From assembly GCF_030035675.1 (NCBI RefSeq), contig NC_084487.1:90220486-90284485 (forward strand): a stretch of DNA of 64,000 nucleotides. The letters run 5' to 3'. Shown here piece after piece: positions 37,135 to 49,958 of this stretch. Positions within the stretch are counted from its first letter, which is position 1, and every line of letters starts with the position of its first letter. The notes under the pieces were generated by a model, which ran no database searches, was not told the origin of the DNA, and saw nothing but the letters and a program-made list of their open reading frames with translations. The stretch comes from Rhineura floridana (Eukaryota; Chordata; Lepidosauria; Squamata; Rhineuridae). A program made the translations under genes and the position numbers.

Positions 37135-38219
37135 CTATATGTAGATCTTAGGAAGTAGCAGGTCTCCTTCTGCTCAGATCTCTGTGTTGAGAGGTTATGT
37201 ATCTATATGAATTGATGTCTCACATGTCATCTCACAGAGGAACAGTGTACTTTGTTCGCTGAACATTATGCTCTTGTCCTACTGTTACTTTATTGCACTA
37301 TATTTTCTTTAAATAAAAAAATTTTAAAAAGGAAAGCATCACCATCTACAAAAAACTCAATCTACCTCCTTTGTTCCCACCCTTTCCCTCCTTCTAGGAT
37401 AAGCAACACTACCACTGTACTTACAAAAACATCTTATGCATTCCCACTCAAAAATGCCCATGCAGCTCTGAAGCTACCCAACCTAAACGCCCCACCCTCC
37501 AATCCTGGAAAAGGAAATGTTTTGGTTACTAAATATATTTGTGTGCAGAGGGATTATAGTAAATTATTTTCCCCAGGCCTCAAAATGGTATGGCAGGTGG
37601 TGTTCGCAGTGTATTTTGGGATGAAATGAACAGAGTCCATGATTGCAGAATGCAGCTGCCTACATGCTTTTTTAGACTGAATTGATTCTATTCCCCACAT
37701 ATCTGGAAGTTTTTCTGTTTCAATAACATCCCTGTTTCTATTTTTAAATGTATGTTTTGTCTTCTCCTATTCCACCACCCCCCATTTTAGGATTACAGAA
37801 ACTACACTGAGTGACAAGATAGAAGAGTCTCAGGTACAGCTGGGTATGGCCATCTGCTTTCCGCATGTTTCATTCTTTCAAAGCTAGCTTGCAGGTTTCT
37901 GATTTGGACACAGAAACCTGCTAATAATGGGGATTTCTAGGCAATGGGGTACAATTCTGGACAAGGTAAAAGCATCTGCAGTATTTTTGAAAAAACGGCA
38001 ATGTCCATGCTAAAGGTGTGTATACAGGGAAGATAAGGCACAACATCTGGCCCAATGTCTCACTGTTGTTTTCACATTGGCACGAATTTTTATCTACATC
38101 AGTAAAAAGCTCTAGTGAAGTAGTTACTGTCAAAACTTAATACAGTTGTCATAAACCAGATTATGGACTATAACAAAGAAAAGCTGGAAGGGTGCTCTGT
38201 ATACAATACACCCCATTTG

Positions 38220-38425
38220 TACATATGAACATTGGAAGCTGCCTTATACTGAGTCAGACCACTGGTCCATGTAGCTCAATATTGTCTACACTGACTAGCA
38301 GTGACTCTTCAGGGTTTCAGACAGGAGTCTCTCCCACTCCTACCTGGAGATTCTGGGGGATGAACCTGGGACCTTCTGTGAGCAAAGCGGATGGCTCCAC
38401 CACTGAGCTAAGGCCCTTCCCATAT
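38220..38425 (-). repeat. tRNA-derived SINE, third family
   Basis: On the minus strand it runs from GGGAAGGGCCTTAGCTCAG, with a tRNA-like head, to a tail reading GACTCAGTATAAGGCAGC. The plus strand begins ACATTGGAAGCTGCC. Fragments of the same family occur at 41237 (plus) and 53214 (minus). Confidence 0.7.
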
Positions 38426-38724
38426 AACTGGTATCTGCTGGCAACTACATGACAAAGACAGTTGCCACTGGAAATGAGCTCCTCCCTCACTCTGAGTGTC
38501 CAGGGAAAGAAATAAAAATGTTCTCTTTCCTAATTTAATCAAGATGTGTTGGGCTATATATGTAGCAAGCTTCAACTTCCTAAGTGTCGTGGAAGTACTT
38601 AAATTTTTTAACACGCCTCATCAGTGACTGACTTGAATCAATATGGCCTGGACAGTGTTATGTCCACCTGCACATATAGACCTGTGTAATTTTTACTAAA
38701 TTTTAAACATTGTTTTCAACACAC

Positions 38725-39170
38725 ATAATCAAACAGAGTTAGAACGGACTTTGGGTGTCATCTAGTCCAATCCCTTGCTCAATGCAGTATCTGCAATGCA
38801 GGATGGACCTACAGAATCCCTGACAAATGGTCTTGACTATCTGCTTAAATACCTCTAGCAAAGGAGAGCCTTCCATCTCCCCGGGACGTTTATCTCATTG
38901 TCAAGCAGCTCTTATCATTAGGACATTTCTCTTAATGTTCAGAGCAAATCAGCTTCCCTGCAATTTCCACCCACTAGATCTAGTTGTGAATGTGACATCT
39001 GGAGGAACAGAGCACAAGTCTCCTTCATTTTCTGTACAAAAGCCCTTCAAATATTTGAAGATGGCTATGATGTCTCCCCTTAATCTCTTTTTCAGGGTAA
39101 ACACATTTTTAACAGTTTCTCTAGGAATTGGTTTCCAGACCTCGTTACCATCCTAGTCAGCTTTCTCTGG
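38725..39170 (-). mobile_element. CR1 LINE fragment, antisense
   Basis: The plus strand has CATCTAGTCCAATCCCTTGC, CCATCTCCCCGGGA and CTATGATGTCTCCCCTTAA, the order of an antisense older CR1 3' region. No open frame remains. Confidence 0.8.
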
Positions 39171-39757
39171 GTGCATACATATATAAAACATTGCATCTAC
39201 TATTTCCTTCTAAAAGGTCTGACACTTTACTGGAAATCGTAAGGATCTGCTTTTTCCCTCTTGCCGCCTCCTCATGGCCACAGATTCCTGAAACATACAG
39301 CGAACCTCCTTGGCAAATACATGTTTCAACATATACACTTTCTAAGAATCTCATGAATTAGTATCTTTAAACAGTGGCAAAAGCACGTCTTGGTGGATAT
39401 ATCCAATAATTTACACAGGGCTTAAAATGGAGACAGTTTATTGAATATACACATAAAACATGCACATTTAATACTGCTGTGGGAAATAGCTCAACACACA
39501 CACAAACACCCCTTTGGTTTGGGAGGATTAGCTAAATAATTCCAACCATGACGAAACCAACACACGCACAAGAAACACATAAGATGAGGGGAGGCAGGGC
39601 GAGTAACTGGAGGGGTAGGGGTAAGGCAGTGTGGGCTTCTGGAGGAGGGGCACTTGAAGAGGCACACTTTCTGGACTCCCATTGTAGACCAGGCCTCAGT
39701 CACGAGCAGCTCCCATTAACTTAGTGGGCTAGGAAAGGGTCAAAACGCTTGCCTAAA

Positions 39758-39764
<7 letters not shown>

Positions 39765-39831
<67 letters not shown>

Positions 39832-39848
39832 ACACACACACACACACT
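39765..39848. repeat. (CT)n(CA)n microsatellite
   Basis: About 28 bases of CT repeat pass into about 56 bases of CA repeat with one TA interruption. Confidence 0.95.
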
Positions 39849-40963
39849 CAAAGAGAGGAAGAGGAATAGATCTGGAGGCTACAATTTGTAGGAAAAGGAT
39901 CTTTAGAAGACAGGACAGAGGGTGAACGACACCATTCCCAGTCCCGATAGGCAACCCTAGAGATATAAAATCTGTTTTAAACTGTTTTATTGATAATTTA
40001 AATGTTTGTTTTTTGTAAACCACTTTGAGGTTTCATGACAATAAAATGGTATATAAATCTTTTTAAATAAAAACAAATAAAGCTGGGGTGCATTGAAATT
40101 CCTGGGTCAGGCAAACAGCAAGGAAAGCAGGCATGGAGGAATCTTGTAAAGACTTTTGAGGTAGCTGGATCTCCGCTTCAACAAGTGAGAATCCAGAGGA
40201 GCAGGAGCTGGAGGCAACAATAGGTAGAGCTCTGAAAAGGGCTTTTGACCAGAGGCAGCATGGATTTACACTTCAGCAAGTGAAGATCCAGAGGAACAGG
40301 AATCAGAGGCAGTGAGGGAAAATCAGGGTAAAATAACTGAGTCAGAGCAAGGGTGCTGTGCTGGAGCTTAGATGCTCAGGCAGCAAAGTGATTTCAGCCA
40401 GAGTGATTTCGGCAGCAAGTGGAAGCACTAGAACAGCACAAACAGAACAAGTGGGCTCTAAAGCCCAGTTGACATGGTTTTTTGGAACAAATGCTTCAAA
40501 GAAAATACCAAAATTGGTAGAGGAGGGCATCATCTTTGAATAGCCTTTCCTTTTCTATAGATTAGTAATAGTTCTGCCACTGCTTGAGAGGATGGGGCAA
40601 ATCGCTGCCCTGACAGGATATTCTGTTTCTTTTGTAGAGACCAGATGACATTTTGCAGCTCTTTTGGGTGGTTTAATTAAATTTAGACTCTTGATTAGTG
40701 GGTACCCTAGATTGGACTGCATTGTTGAAGCTAGGGTGATCAGTTTAACTACTTTGCATCCTTTTCATGATGCTTCTAGCCAACCTGCTTTACTTGCAAA
40801 GGAAACCATACTGAGACCATTTTAAAATCCTACAGGCAATACTGGAGTAGAACATCTTGCAGGCTCCTGCAGCTAGTAGCCTGCCACTACACTTCCCAGT
40901 CCCTTCTCCCACTAAAAGTCTCCCCTTCAGGGCCAAACCAGAGGAGACAGTGGGAGATCTTCT

Positions 40964-41142
40964 GGAGGAGGAGGAGGAGGAGGAGGAGGAGAAGGAGAAG
41001 GAGAAGGAGAAGGAGGAGGAGAAGAAGAAGAAGAAGAAGAAGAAGAAGAAGAAGAAGAAGAAGAAGAAAAGAAGGAGAAGAAGAAGAAGAAGGAGAAGGA
41101 GAAGGAGAAGGAGAAGGAGAAGGAGAAGGAGAAGGAGAAGGG
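40964..41142 (+). repeat. 179-nt uninterrupted purine tract
   Basis: Only A and G occur for 179 bases, as GAG/GAA trinucleotides and GGAGAA hexamers. The apparent Glu-Lys-Arg protein on the plus strand and the Leu/Ser-Pro protein on the minus strand are translations of the repeat and are rejected as genes. Confidence 0.97.
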
Positions 41143-41236
41143 CTTAAAAGCAGCTGCAGGAGAAACCCATGTAAGGCCAATACTTTGGCACAGGGACTTA
41201 TTTCATTTGTGGCATTTTCCTGATTAGAATTTTCTG

Positions 41237-41390
41237 AGAGACAATAGCTCAGTGGGAGAAAGCATGCTTTCCATGCAGAAGGTCTCAGGGTGAATCCCTG
41301 GCATCTGGGTAAAATGAATCCCGGCAGGTGTTGGGTAAGACCTTTGTTTGAGACCCTGGAGTGCTACTGCCAATCAGAGCAGACAATACC
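41237..41390 (+). repeat. tRNA-derived SINE fragment, third family
   Basis: GACAATAGCTCAGTGGGAGA is the tRNA-like head, followed by GCAGAAGGTCTCAGGG and GAATCCCTGGCATCT. It is the sense-strand counterpart of 38220-38425 and is decayed. Confidence 0.65.
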
Positions 41391-41683
41391 ATGCTAAATT
41401 GATAAACAGAAGCAGTTCACCAAGAGGGGTGGAGCTGCTCCGTTAGCTTCCCAGCAGGTGGCTCACTGGGAGGGGCAACAGGAAGGCTGGGGTGGTACAA
41501 ATGCACTAGCAGAGCCAATCTCGTGCCCTGACCTATACATTTGCACCACACCAACCTCCACACCACTTCCCCCCTCTCCCTCCCATTAAGCAACAATGAT
41601 CCATCTGCTGGGAGGTAGTCTAGTGGCTGGCAAGCCACTACTGTGGATAAACAGCCTGACGTATAATAAGGTAAAATGTAAAT

Positions 41684-41860
41684 GTACTGCCTTCAAGTAA
41701 ATTCCGACTTATGGCGACCCTATGAATAGGGTTTTCACGAGGCTGAGAGGCAGTGACTGGCCCAAGGTCACCCAGTGAGCTTCATGGCTATGTGAGGATT
41801 TGAATCCTGGTCTCCCAGGTTGTAGTCCAACACCTTAACCACTACACCACACTGGCTCTT
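41684..41860 (-). repeat. tRNA-derived SINE with Bov-B-type tail
   Basis: Antisense copy of the family at 2485: the tail complement (GACTTATGGCGACCCTATG) comes first and the head complement (AACCACTACACCACACTGGC) last. Confidence 0.85.
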
Positions 41861-42639
41861 TGTAAATATAAGCTGACCCCTAACTAGGGTTGTCATATTC
41901 CAGTTCCCCAAATTCAGGCAGGCTAATATGCATATTATGCAAATTGTCTGCAAATTATGCAAGTTAAGCATATTAATGTTTGCATTGTTCAATTGTTTTT
42001 GTGCCTAGTAATTACCAGCAAAAACTGGGGGAGGATGTGAGGAATCTTTATTAAAAAAAAAACCTCACATTTTCAGCCTTGAATTCCTAGACTCCAGTTC
42101 ATAATACTATGGAACATTTCATTTATTAAGAGGATTTATATCCTGCCCTTCCACTGTTTAAAACAAAACTCAGGTCAGCTTACAAACATAATAAAAAATA
42201 CACAGTCAATATAAAATCATAAAAACTTAAATAGAAACAAACATAAAACAAGTCAATGTAACAGTATAAAAAAAGCCAACAAAACATCAATGAAAAGCAA
42301 TATTGTGACCGAGACGTTGTCTTTACCAACAATTAGGAAATGTAAAATGAACACACCACTACAACTTGCAACACAGACAGAAATCAAGATTTCAATATTG
42401 TCAGTTCAGTCGATCATTTTATCTTGAAAGAGTAGTGTATGAGCATGAGAAAAGTGTCTTTAGTATACTGATTTTCACATACCAGATCAGGGAGAGGAGA
42501 AATGCAGCCTTCTGTGACAAAGGCTGGAACTTGATGGGACTTGAGTGCTGGCACCTCTTTTTAAAAAAAATAAAATAAAAAATGCAGTGAATTCTAGAGA
42601 CCTGGCAAGCTTTGCTAGCATTAGACGGGACAGCTGTTC

Positions 42640-42740
42640 CATTCCTATTTATTTATTTATTTATTTGATTGACCGATTGATTGATTGATATTCTGCTCTT
42701 CCTCCCAGTAGGAGCCCTATTGGACTTAAGGGGGGAAAGC
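42640..42740 (-). repeat. L2 3' tip with ATTT/ATTG microsatellite
   Basis: Antisense L2 tail (CTTCCTCCCAGTAGGAGCCC) preceded by TTTA and TTGA tandem repeats formed at its 3' end. Confidence 0.6.
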
Positions 42741-44479
42741 CATTCCTATTGGTTACATCCCTCATTGCATATATAGTCTTTCAGTGTGTGTGTGTGTGTG
42801 TGTGTACACTGTATATATACACACACAAACACACACACATATACCCATCCATTCCTGGGGAGGAAATGAAGTAGGGTGTTCTTGGGCGGGGAGATGCCTG
42901 CCAGCTATTTTGAAGAAGGATATGTAGATGTAAAAAACATTTTTAGTTATTTCTGAATTGCTGAACAGAGGCTCTACTGGCAACAGGGTGAGTGAGGCTG
43001 TATTCCAGTGCAACCTTTCTTGAGAGTTAGAACCATTTAACAGGGTGGAGGCAGGGCCAAAAAATACAAATCTAATACTGCAGCCTTTTCTACTGAGAAG
43101 TTTGTTTTTATATCTTGTATTTGTTCAGGGGAGGGAGCGTTCAGTGGATTCATACCCCTTTATTCCATCCTCCATGATGGCAGGCAGACACTCCCTGGCC
43201 TTTGCATTCACCACTTAAGACACATACCCTGAGACACAGAGGCAATTGAGATGAAGGCTGCTTCTCCTGGCTGACTCAACCAGAAAGTCTATGGATAAGG
43301 GGTGGAGCTGCACATGTTGATCAAGTGAGCATGTGTAGTTTTCTAAACTGCTAGATTCTCCATATGCAGCAGACAGGCAGACTAAAGTTCTTGATTTTCC
43401 CAGGACAGCTGTGGTGTCCCTCATTCGCTAAGAACAATGGAAGGTGGGAATAGGCTGATTTCTCACTAAATGGACAGAAAACTGCATCCACATTTTGCCT
43501 TGTATCTCTCAATCCACAAGGGCTAGAGACTTCGTTTTTTAAAAATGAAAGGTGGGAATCTGGAACACCTAATAGGCTAAGCGGGCACTGGGTAGCATGA
43601 CGAGAATCTGGATAAAACCTGGCTAACTGGGCAATATGGCAACACTACCCCTACCCCAAAAGCTGCTATTTGCTTGTGGGTGGGGCAACATACAGGTATC
43701 TGTACGAGCCATTCACAGATGCTGTTGTCAAACTGGCCTCAGTCTGATTATCATTGTCTCTGTTTCGAGTTGCCCTGCTGATCTTCTTTCTGTGAACTTC
43801 CCTCTTTCCTATTTGACATGCTTAGAAGGCAATTGGTCTCTTGCAACTCAGAGGGAGAAAAAGGCCTTTCAGAAACAGAAGAGTTTTAATTGTCACTTCC
43901 AACCAGCCCTCCCCCCAGGCTCTATTTTAGTCAGCCACTTCCTCAGTGTTTTTTTAGTTTCTATGGGAACTGCAACCATCTGGCAGGTTCACTGTCTCTG
44001 GGCATGCTCATTAATGGCTGAAGCCAAATGGTTTCATTATAGTGCTGGCTAGCCTGAGTTTCTCAATTAGTTTCCCTCAGAGTGGGCTCTATTTTGCATA
44101 TGTGCCACAATCTTGTAGGACATGGGGCTCATTTCGACTACTTGCACCCAGTGAAAGTATTTCATTCTGACTATTACATCACTGAAAGGCAAAGTCACTA
44201 ATAGTTATAGGATAACAAGTGGTCAAGTTGTGGAAGAGTGCCCCATATTTCATGAAACTGGGCACAGATTGTATGAGTAGCTTCTGAAACTGAATGCAAG
44301 GGAGTTACATACACTAAATACAAGGGATGATGGAAAATGAGAGAATATGTTTCCAATAAACTCAAATGTAACTGTCAACAAACCAGCTGACATTTTCCCA
44401 TCTGTATTGAGTTTTGAATGAGCATCTCAGTCCACATCTGCACACAGCTGTTTACTGTTCCACCTTCTTTTAGGTGTGC

Positions 44480-44662
44480 AGGCTAACCCTATGTATGTTT
44501 ACTTGGAGGCAAGTCCCACTTTTCAGTACTATCAAGTATGGTTGCATGTGATTGCATCTTTACAGTGTAATCATAGGATTCATCCAAGTCTGCTCAGAAG
44601 TAGGCCCCACTGACTTCAATGACGCTAACTCCCAAGTAAGTTGGTATAGGATTGCAGCCTTG
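44480..44662. repeat. two adjacent short palindromic repeats
   Basis: Two copies of the family at 6020 lie side by side at about 44480-44545 (TATGTATGTTTACTTGGAG, CAAGTCCCACTTTTCAG) and 44570-44662 (CATAGGATTCATCC, TGCTCAGAAGTAGGCCCC, CCCAAGTAAGTTGG, TAGGATTGCAGCC). The second copy is nearly complete. Confidence 0.6.
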
Positions 44663-45454
44663 GTGTCCCAACTGTAATACAAGTTGTATTTGTAATTGAA
44701 AGGGATTGATGAAGTCTTAATTCCCTTAGTGAATACTAATTTAAGAAACACTAAGAGACTGAAAACAAATAATTACATTTTCCAATAAGAATGGAAAATG
44801 ACAGAGTGAGTTTACAAACCAAAATAAATTCCTAAACAAAAATTAGTTTAGAGGGTGTAGGGAGATGAAAAGCACCTCCTTAGATGATAACTAGCTGGCT
44901 TAAGCTTAAAGTATTATCTCAAAGGGTGTGAGGTTCATCTCACCTTGCATGACCACAGAGTGTATGCTGACGTAACAAGTATTAGACAGCCAGCACAAGC
45001 AGGTTCTTGTCTGATTTAGCGGCTGCAGTTTCCTTCCTGAGCATTAGGGAAACCATACTCTACTTTTAATTAATTCAATGTGTATCCTACCGTTTTTACC
45101 CATGGCACTTGAGGTGGTCAACAATCAAAATAAGAACACAATAAGCAATCTAATACTGCCGCCCTGGGCTCCTGCTGGGAGGAAGAGTGGGATATAAATC
45201 AAATAATGAATGAATGAATGAATGAATGAATGAATGAATGACACAGTCCCACCACCCCAGTAAGAACTAGCCCTCTGCTGCCTGTGGTGGCTGTTAGTGC
45301 CTCAGGCCTGGTCAGCACATATCTCTTATGCACTCCCCTTTTGTTCTGTAAGCTACTTCTGTCTGGCTTAGGCACTAAATTCAATCTCTTTGTACTACCA
45401 CCTGCTATGGGGAAAATCTTCCATTAGGCTGACTGGGAAATTTCTCCCGTAGGT

Positions 45455-45722
45455 ATTCTTGTTGAAATACAACAGGTGCCCACTACCTGCATGTTCAGGA
45501 AACAACTGAAGACCTTTTTGCTTCAACAAGCCTTTCCAGCTGAATGAAAAGGTCTCTATCTTAGGTGTTCATTTTGTGCTGTTTTTAAACCTGTATTTTG
45601 TTGGTTTGGGGGGTTTTTTTGTCCAGTTTTAAAAACTATTTTAGCTATTTTTATGGTATGTTTGTAAATTGCCTTGAGACACATGTGAATGGCAACACAT
45701 AAATTAAGAAAATAAAATACAC
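45455..45722 (+). repeat. LINE 3' end fragment
   Basis: AACAACTGAAGACCTTTTTGC and TTCAACAAGCCTTTCC equal the KTFLFQQAF-type end of L2-clade ORF2. A T-rich 3' UTR ending AAAATAAAATACAC follows. It is a diverged relative of the L2 ends at 9042 and 36699. Confidence 0.6.
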
Positions 45723-46216
45723 AAACAAGCCCTTTATTTGACTCCAATTGATTGTCATTTACTACTTTGTCCTTCATGAATGGGAAGCCACTTAGATTTT
45801 CAATCGTGTAACAGGTCAGATAGCATGAACCTGTGTGTCCTTGAATCCTTACCACTTCTGATTGTGTACTGTAGAATAATAATAGTGTGATCCTATACCT
45901 GTCTACTCAGGGGAAAGCCCAATTCACAAAAAATGAATGTGTCTGTCAGAATGGCTTTGTCCTATTTATATACATTTTCATGCCCTGCGAACATCCAGAG
46001 AATGCCACACACACTCCATACGATGAAAGAGAGATGGGCAGAAAGTAAGAAGCACCATCTCCTGCTGATAGCAAAAAGCTGATTTACTTTCAGAATAAAA
46101 GTAGGTTCAGTTCAAAGTAGTGCTCTATCTTTGTGAAACATGCAAAGATGTTTCTATTCTGATATCCTTCTTGCTGATGTTATAGCTACTAAGAAGATCA
46201 TTCTGTATAACTTTAT

Positions 46217-48250
46217 TCATAATGAAACAGATTTAAACAGCTCAAACAGAGGTTTCTGCAGCACAGGTAGACCTTTATGCAAGTCCAGTGTTGGAAACTG
46301 ACACTGAGCTGGAGAACTAGATAACCCTGCCCCTCTCAGAAATTGTTTTAAGTATGGATAAGCACCAAGGGATTCAGATGGTGACTTTGATAGAGCTGTG
46401 GTCAATATTGAAGCCTGTCTATGCAGCATGTTTGGCCTCAAACCCTGGTTCAATCCATCCTGGAGAAAAGACAGAAGTTCACCTAAGCCTGCTTTCCAAG
46501 GTCTCACATGATGCTTGTTGCACCAGTACCAGAAAAAAGCTGCCTGAGTATACTGATCATTCCTTATTGTTGATGGATGAAGCAAAGCCAAAATTGTATT
46601 GATGACCTCTGGTTGCAAACCTGTTCTCAACAACTTTCTCCGTTCAGCCTTTAAGCAGTTAGGTTCAGCCATTCTAGACCTGAATGAACTTGGGGGCCCT
46701 GGACTAACAGATCTGGACGAAGTGGCGGAGTCCACAGTGGCTTCACAGCTAAGTTTACCACCTCTGAAAACCATGGTTGTCTTGGTTAATAGGGGGACAG
46801 CAGAATGTCATTGGCTTTCTCTAACTGCACCTTATTTAGGACTTAAATCAACAGTGAAATTGACATAAAGATGTAAATGATCCTGGTGGGACAAGGAAAA
46901 TTCAAAATATCTGTGTCTTCCTATCAGTGATTGAAGCCTTGTGAAATACCTCGGAAACTGATCCACACCCATCTTCCTGAACCAGCGCTGAAGTTGCTTG
47001 AACATGTTCTTGTGGAGTTGCTACTCTCCGGGCATCATGTTTTGATGACTCAGCCAATCTGCTTGCATGTTGTCCACTTTTTGCACATGCTCTGCTATGA
47101 GGGACTTCAAGGAGCTCTCTGCCAAGGCTAACAGCAGTGTCGCCTCCTGAGGTACATGGGATTTCATAACTCCCTGCAGATTTATATGGGCTGTCACAGT
47201 GTTGTGATCTGTTCAAAACATCACTTCTGTCAGTCCCAATAGGAGCATAGAGTGTTGAAGCTCTAGCCAATTCCTTGAAATACTTCTCCCCTGCCCACCA
47301 GACTTGCATCTGTTGTCAATACCTTCGGAGGTGTAGCCTTCAAAGGCAGACCCTTGCACAAATTGCACTCCTTCATCCACTGTTGTAGAGATATCAAAGC
47401 TGTCTGGTCAGATGAATTTGTACATACTGGGCTTTCACAATTTGTAACTGATATAGGAGAAGCACCCACAGCAGAGGCCGAGTATGGCATCACCTGCATT
47501 GCAGACACTCACATTCATAATATCTTCGCCAGAGACATTATATGCTCCAATGTTTTCCTGAGAAGAGGAGAAACAGCTGCCTTTATCTCAGTCACGTGTT
47601 CCTTTGATAAAGATACCATCTCCTGATTGGTATCTATTGTTGCTCCCAAGTGCTGCAACCTTTATGTGGGAATCACATGGCTCTTTGATATATTTATAAA
47701 GAACCCATGGTCTTTCAGGGTTGCCAGGTCATCTGAATGTGTCTTGATATGCTGACTGGACTGTTGAAGAACAAATCAGTAGATTATCTAGATAAGGATT
47801 TAGATGAATACCTTTGTGACATAGATAAGCCACAAGGGACATCATTATCCTGGGGCCAATGCAAAACCAAAAGGCATTGTACTGTATTGGTACTGTTGGT
47901 TTGAATAGGCAAAGGACAGGAACCTGTGCGCTTTGGATGTATTGGAACATGTAAGTAGGCCTTGGTTAGATCTATGGAGGCCACATATTCTTGAGGTTGC
48001 AGTGCTTTCCAAATGGAATCTAATGTTTCCATGCTAAATTTGTGGAACTTCACAAATCTGTTCAAAAACACGAGCTCTAATACAGCCCTCCAAGCATTCT
48101 CTTTCTTCAGAACAATGAATGGCAGAGAGTAAACATCAGAGAATCTGCTCTGGCTGGACTGCTATTTGCAGAAGATGGTTTATTGCTTCCTGAACCAGTC
48201 TGTGTTTCTCTGGATTCACAGAAACTGAAGATGATACAAAGTGGCCTGGA
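46217..48250 (-). mobile_element. DIRS-type retrotransposon fossil, broken
   Basis: On the minus strand, three DIRS-type domains occur in the expected order. A reverse-transcriptase segment lies near 47780-48070 (SIDLTKAYLHVPIHP), an RNase H-like segment near 47260-47510 (LTTDASLVGRGEVF), and a tyrosine-recombinase-type segment at 46217-46770 (LLSFLQDGLNQGLRPN). The combination and order are typical of DIRS elements, which use a tyrosine recombinase in place of an integrase. It is clearly broken, with several interruptions, and terminal repeats are not recognisable, so the outer limits are approximate. It lies in the CTTNBP2 intron in the same orientation as the gene and is much older than the young CR1s. 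Confidence 0.75.
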
Positions 48251-49167
48251 AGCAGAGTCTAAAATTCTATTTGATATCTGTGGAGCACTATATCTTATAG
48301 TCTTACAGACTATATTATTATAGTCTGATGTTGTTGCTTCCCACTGTTAAACAAAGTGCAGCAACCTGTTTCTACCAATATGTCTTTTAAAATATCTTCA
48401 CCAAACAACCTCTTCCCAACGTAAGTCTCTGTAGCCAATGCAAAAGGGAAGTTGCATCAATGGTTCTTACTCCTGAGTAAGTATATATGGGATTGCAGCC
48501 TAAATGCTGAACTGCAGATAGCACTCTTGCTGGTGAATCTGCCTACATCAAGGATCTATTCTTGCTGAGTCCCTTTGGGGGACAAATCCCATTTGCAAGG
48601 CTCATATTTTTTCTCCTTACAAATGCTTTACATTTTAAAATATACAAATAAAATTTATTTAATGATCTCTGGTTAAAAGATCTGCTTGGCTGGTTAAAAT
48701 AACCAGACAGTTCAGTAAAAATAAAATTCTGATACGAATCCAAAAGCAAGATGGAATTTATGCATTATGGAGTTGTCAAGCAAAACACACCTTCTGATTT
48801 TTAAAAACATTTTAAACCAAATCTCTTAATATCTCTCCATGGCAACCAGTGATCCATAGGATAATTTCTATCCTGCATACCTGATGCATACTCTTGCTCT
48901 TTCTCTCTGCTCACCCCTTTCTCTGTGCTCATCTCTGATACACATGTGCAGCAGTCTCTCTTCCCCATCTCATGCCTATCCCTGTTGCTCTCTACTTTCC
49001 CTCATGGGGAGACTTCACTGCCACAACAAAAATATAAAGAGCCTCAAGAATCATGATTGTGCTCAAGATGTTCAGAACTTCTTTAGAATCTAATAAACAA
49101 ATCTAGGTTTAGGGTTTGAATACATACAGACATCCATATATCACACACACTGTAACTTGTCACAAAC

Positions 49168-49272
49168 CTGTTGTGATGCTGATGTTTTGGCACTAATGAC
49201 ATTTGCTGAAAACACAGGATCCTTCTGAGAAGTATTAATCATCACCATCAGCTCATCCTTTGAATCTGCTAT
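49168..49272 (-). CDS. CTTNBP2: CTTNBP2 coding exon (105 bp)
   Basis: Thirty-five codons lie between the acceptor TTATACAG and the donor GTTTGT. The peptide starts IADSKDELMVM and ends SAKTSASQQ, against human IADSRDDLRMF as I recall it. Both borders are phase 0 and link DISK of the previous exon with DGNSG of the last exon. The segment belongs to the low-complexity C-terminal region and is less conserved than the exon before it. The longer open frame on both sides is intron. Confidence 0.9.
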
Positions 49273-49825
49273 CTGTATAAGGTTTGATAAGGAAGGAGGG
49301 AAGAAAAAGGTCAGTGCTGGAAGTCCTAATACTTTAAACAGGGGTGTGCTTATCCATCTCATTAAGTCAACGAAGTGTTTTAGCACACACCGCACTAATT
49401 CCCCACTAACAATAGACTGATAAAGACAGTAGAAATAAATTATCAAGTGAAAGGGAAATCTCACTGGTCTATATAAAAATCAGTATATTTTGGAATCCTC
49501 TGTGAATTTCCTAATGGATGATATAAAATTAAAAACCGTGGTTTTTTTTTTTTAAAGGAAGTAATACTCCATCACAATCCAATGATTCAAATTATCATTT
49601 TTAATCTGCAATGGTAAACCTCTTAAACCTCAGTGATCTACTCTGTAAACGTATAATAAAGATTTTCAGAGTTGAAAAAGAATGCTGCTAAGCTACAGTT
49701 TACACGCTATATCCTCCCCCTCCCCCCCCCTCCCCGTGATGGTGCTATCTTGGAAGGAAATAGGGAACACAACAGAGGAAAATGACACACTGATTTCATT
49801 GTGGAGAGGAGTGGATGGCATTTAC

Positions 49826-49958
49826 CTTGCTTATGTCAGATTCTGATTTGCTTAAACATATGCTCTGAAGCTCCTGCACAAGGTCTATTTCGTCATCAGA
49901 CCCAAGAGACAGCCTCTGCTCCAGGTTTAACACACTTAGTGGGTCATCTTCTAGACAT
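49826..49958 (-). CDS. CTTNBP2: CTTNBP2 coding exon (133 bp)
   Basis: After one base that completes a Lys codon, the exon encodes 44 residues including [17 protein letters not shown] and SKSESDISK. These closely match human CTTNBP2 ([23 protein letters not shown]). The acceptor is CTTTCCAAG and the donor is GTAAAT. The run of acidic and Ser residues suggests a phosphorylated, unstructured C-terminal part. It is one of the best-conserved pieces of the tail and anchors the gene call. Confidence 0.95.

Larger units (their letters stand above)
35146..49167 (-). other. CTTNBP2: CTTNBP2 intron, 14 kb
   Basis: The last CTTNBP2 intron is filled with LINE and SINE fragments, simple repeats, a purine tract and a DIRS-type fossil, all listed separately. 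Stretches such as 37135-38215, 39171-39760, 39850-40960, 42745-44475 and 48260-49165 show no gene that I can support. Small ORFs there lack domains and splice context. Confidence 0.8.

Noticed and set aside
37797-37834. Exon-like stretch between ATTTTAG and GTACAG
   Set aside because: Very short, lies on the strand opposite to CTTNBP2 inside its intron, and encodes nothing recognisable.
40857-41180. Lys/Arg/Glu-rich and Leu/Ser-Pro-rich ORFs
   Set aside because: Both are translations of the purine tract; no domain, no splice context.
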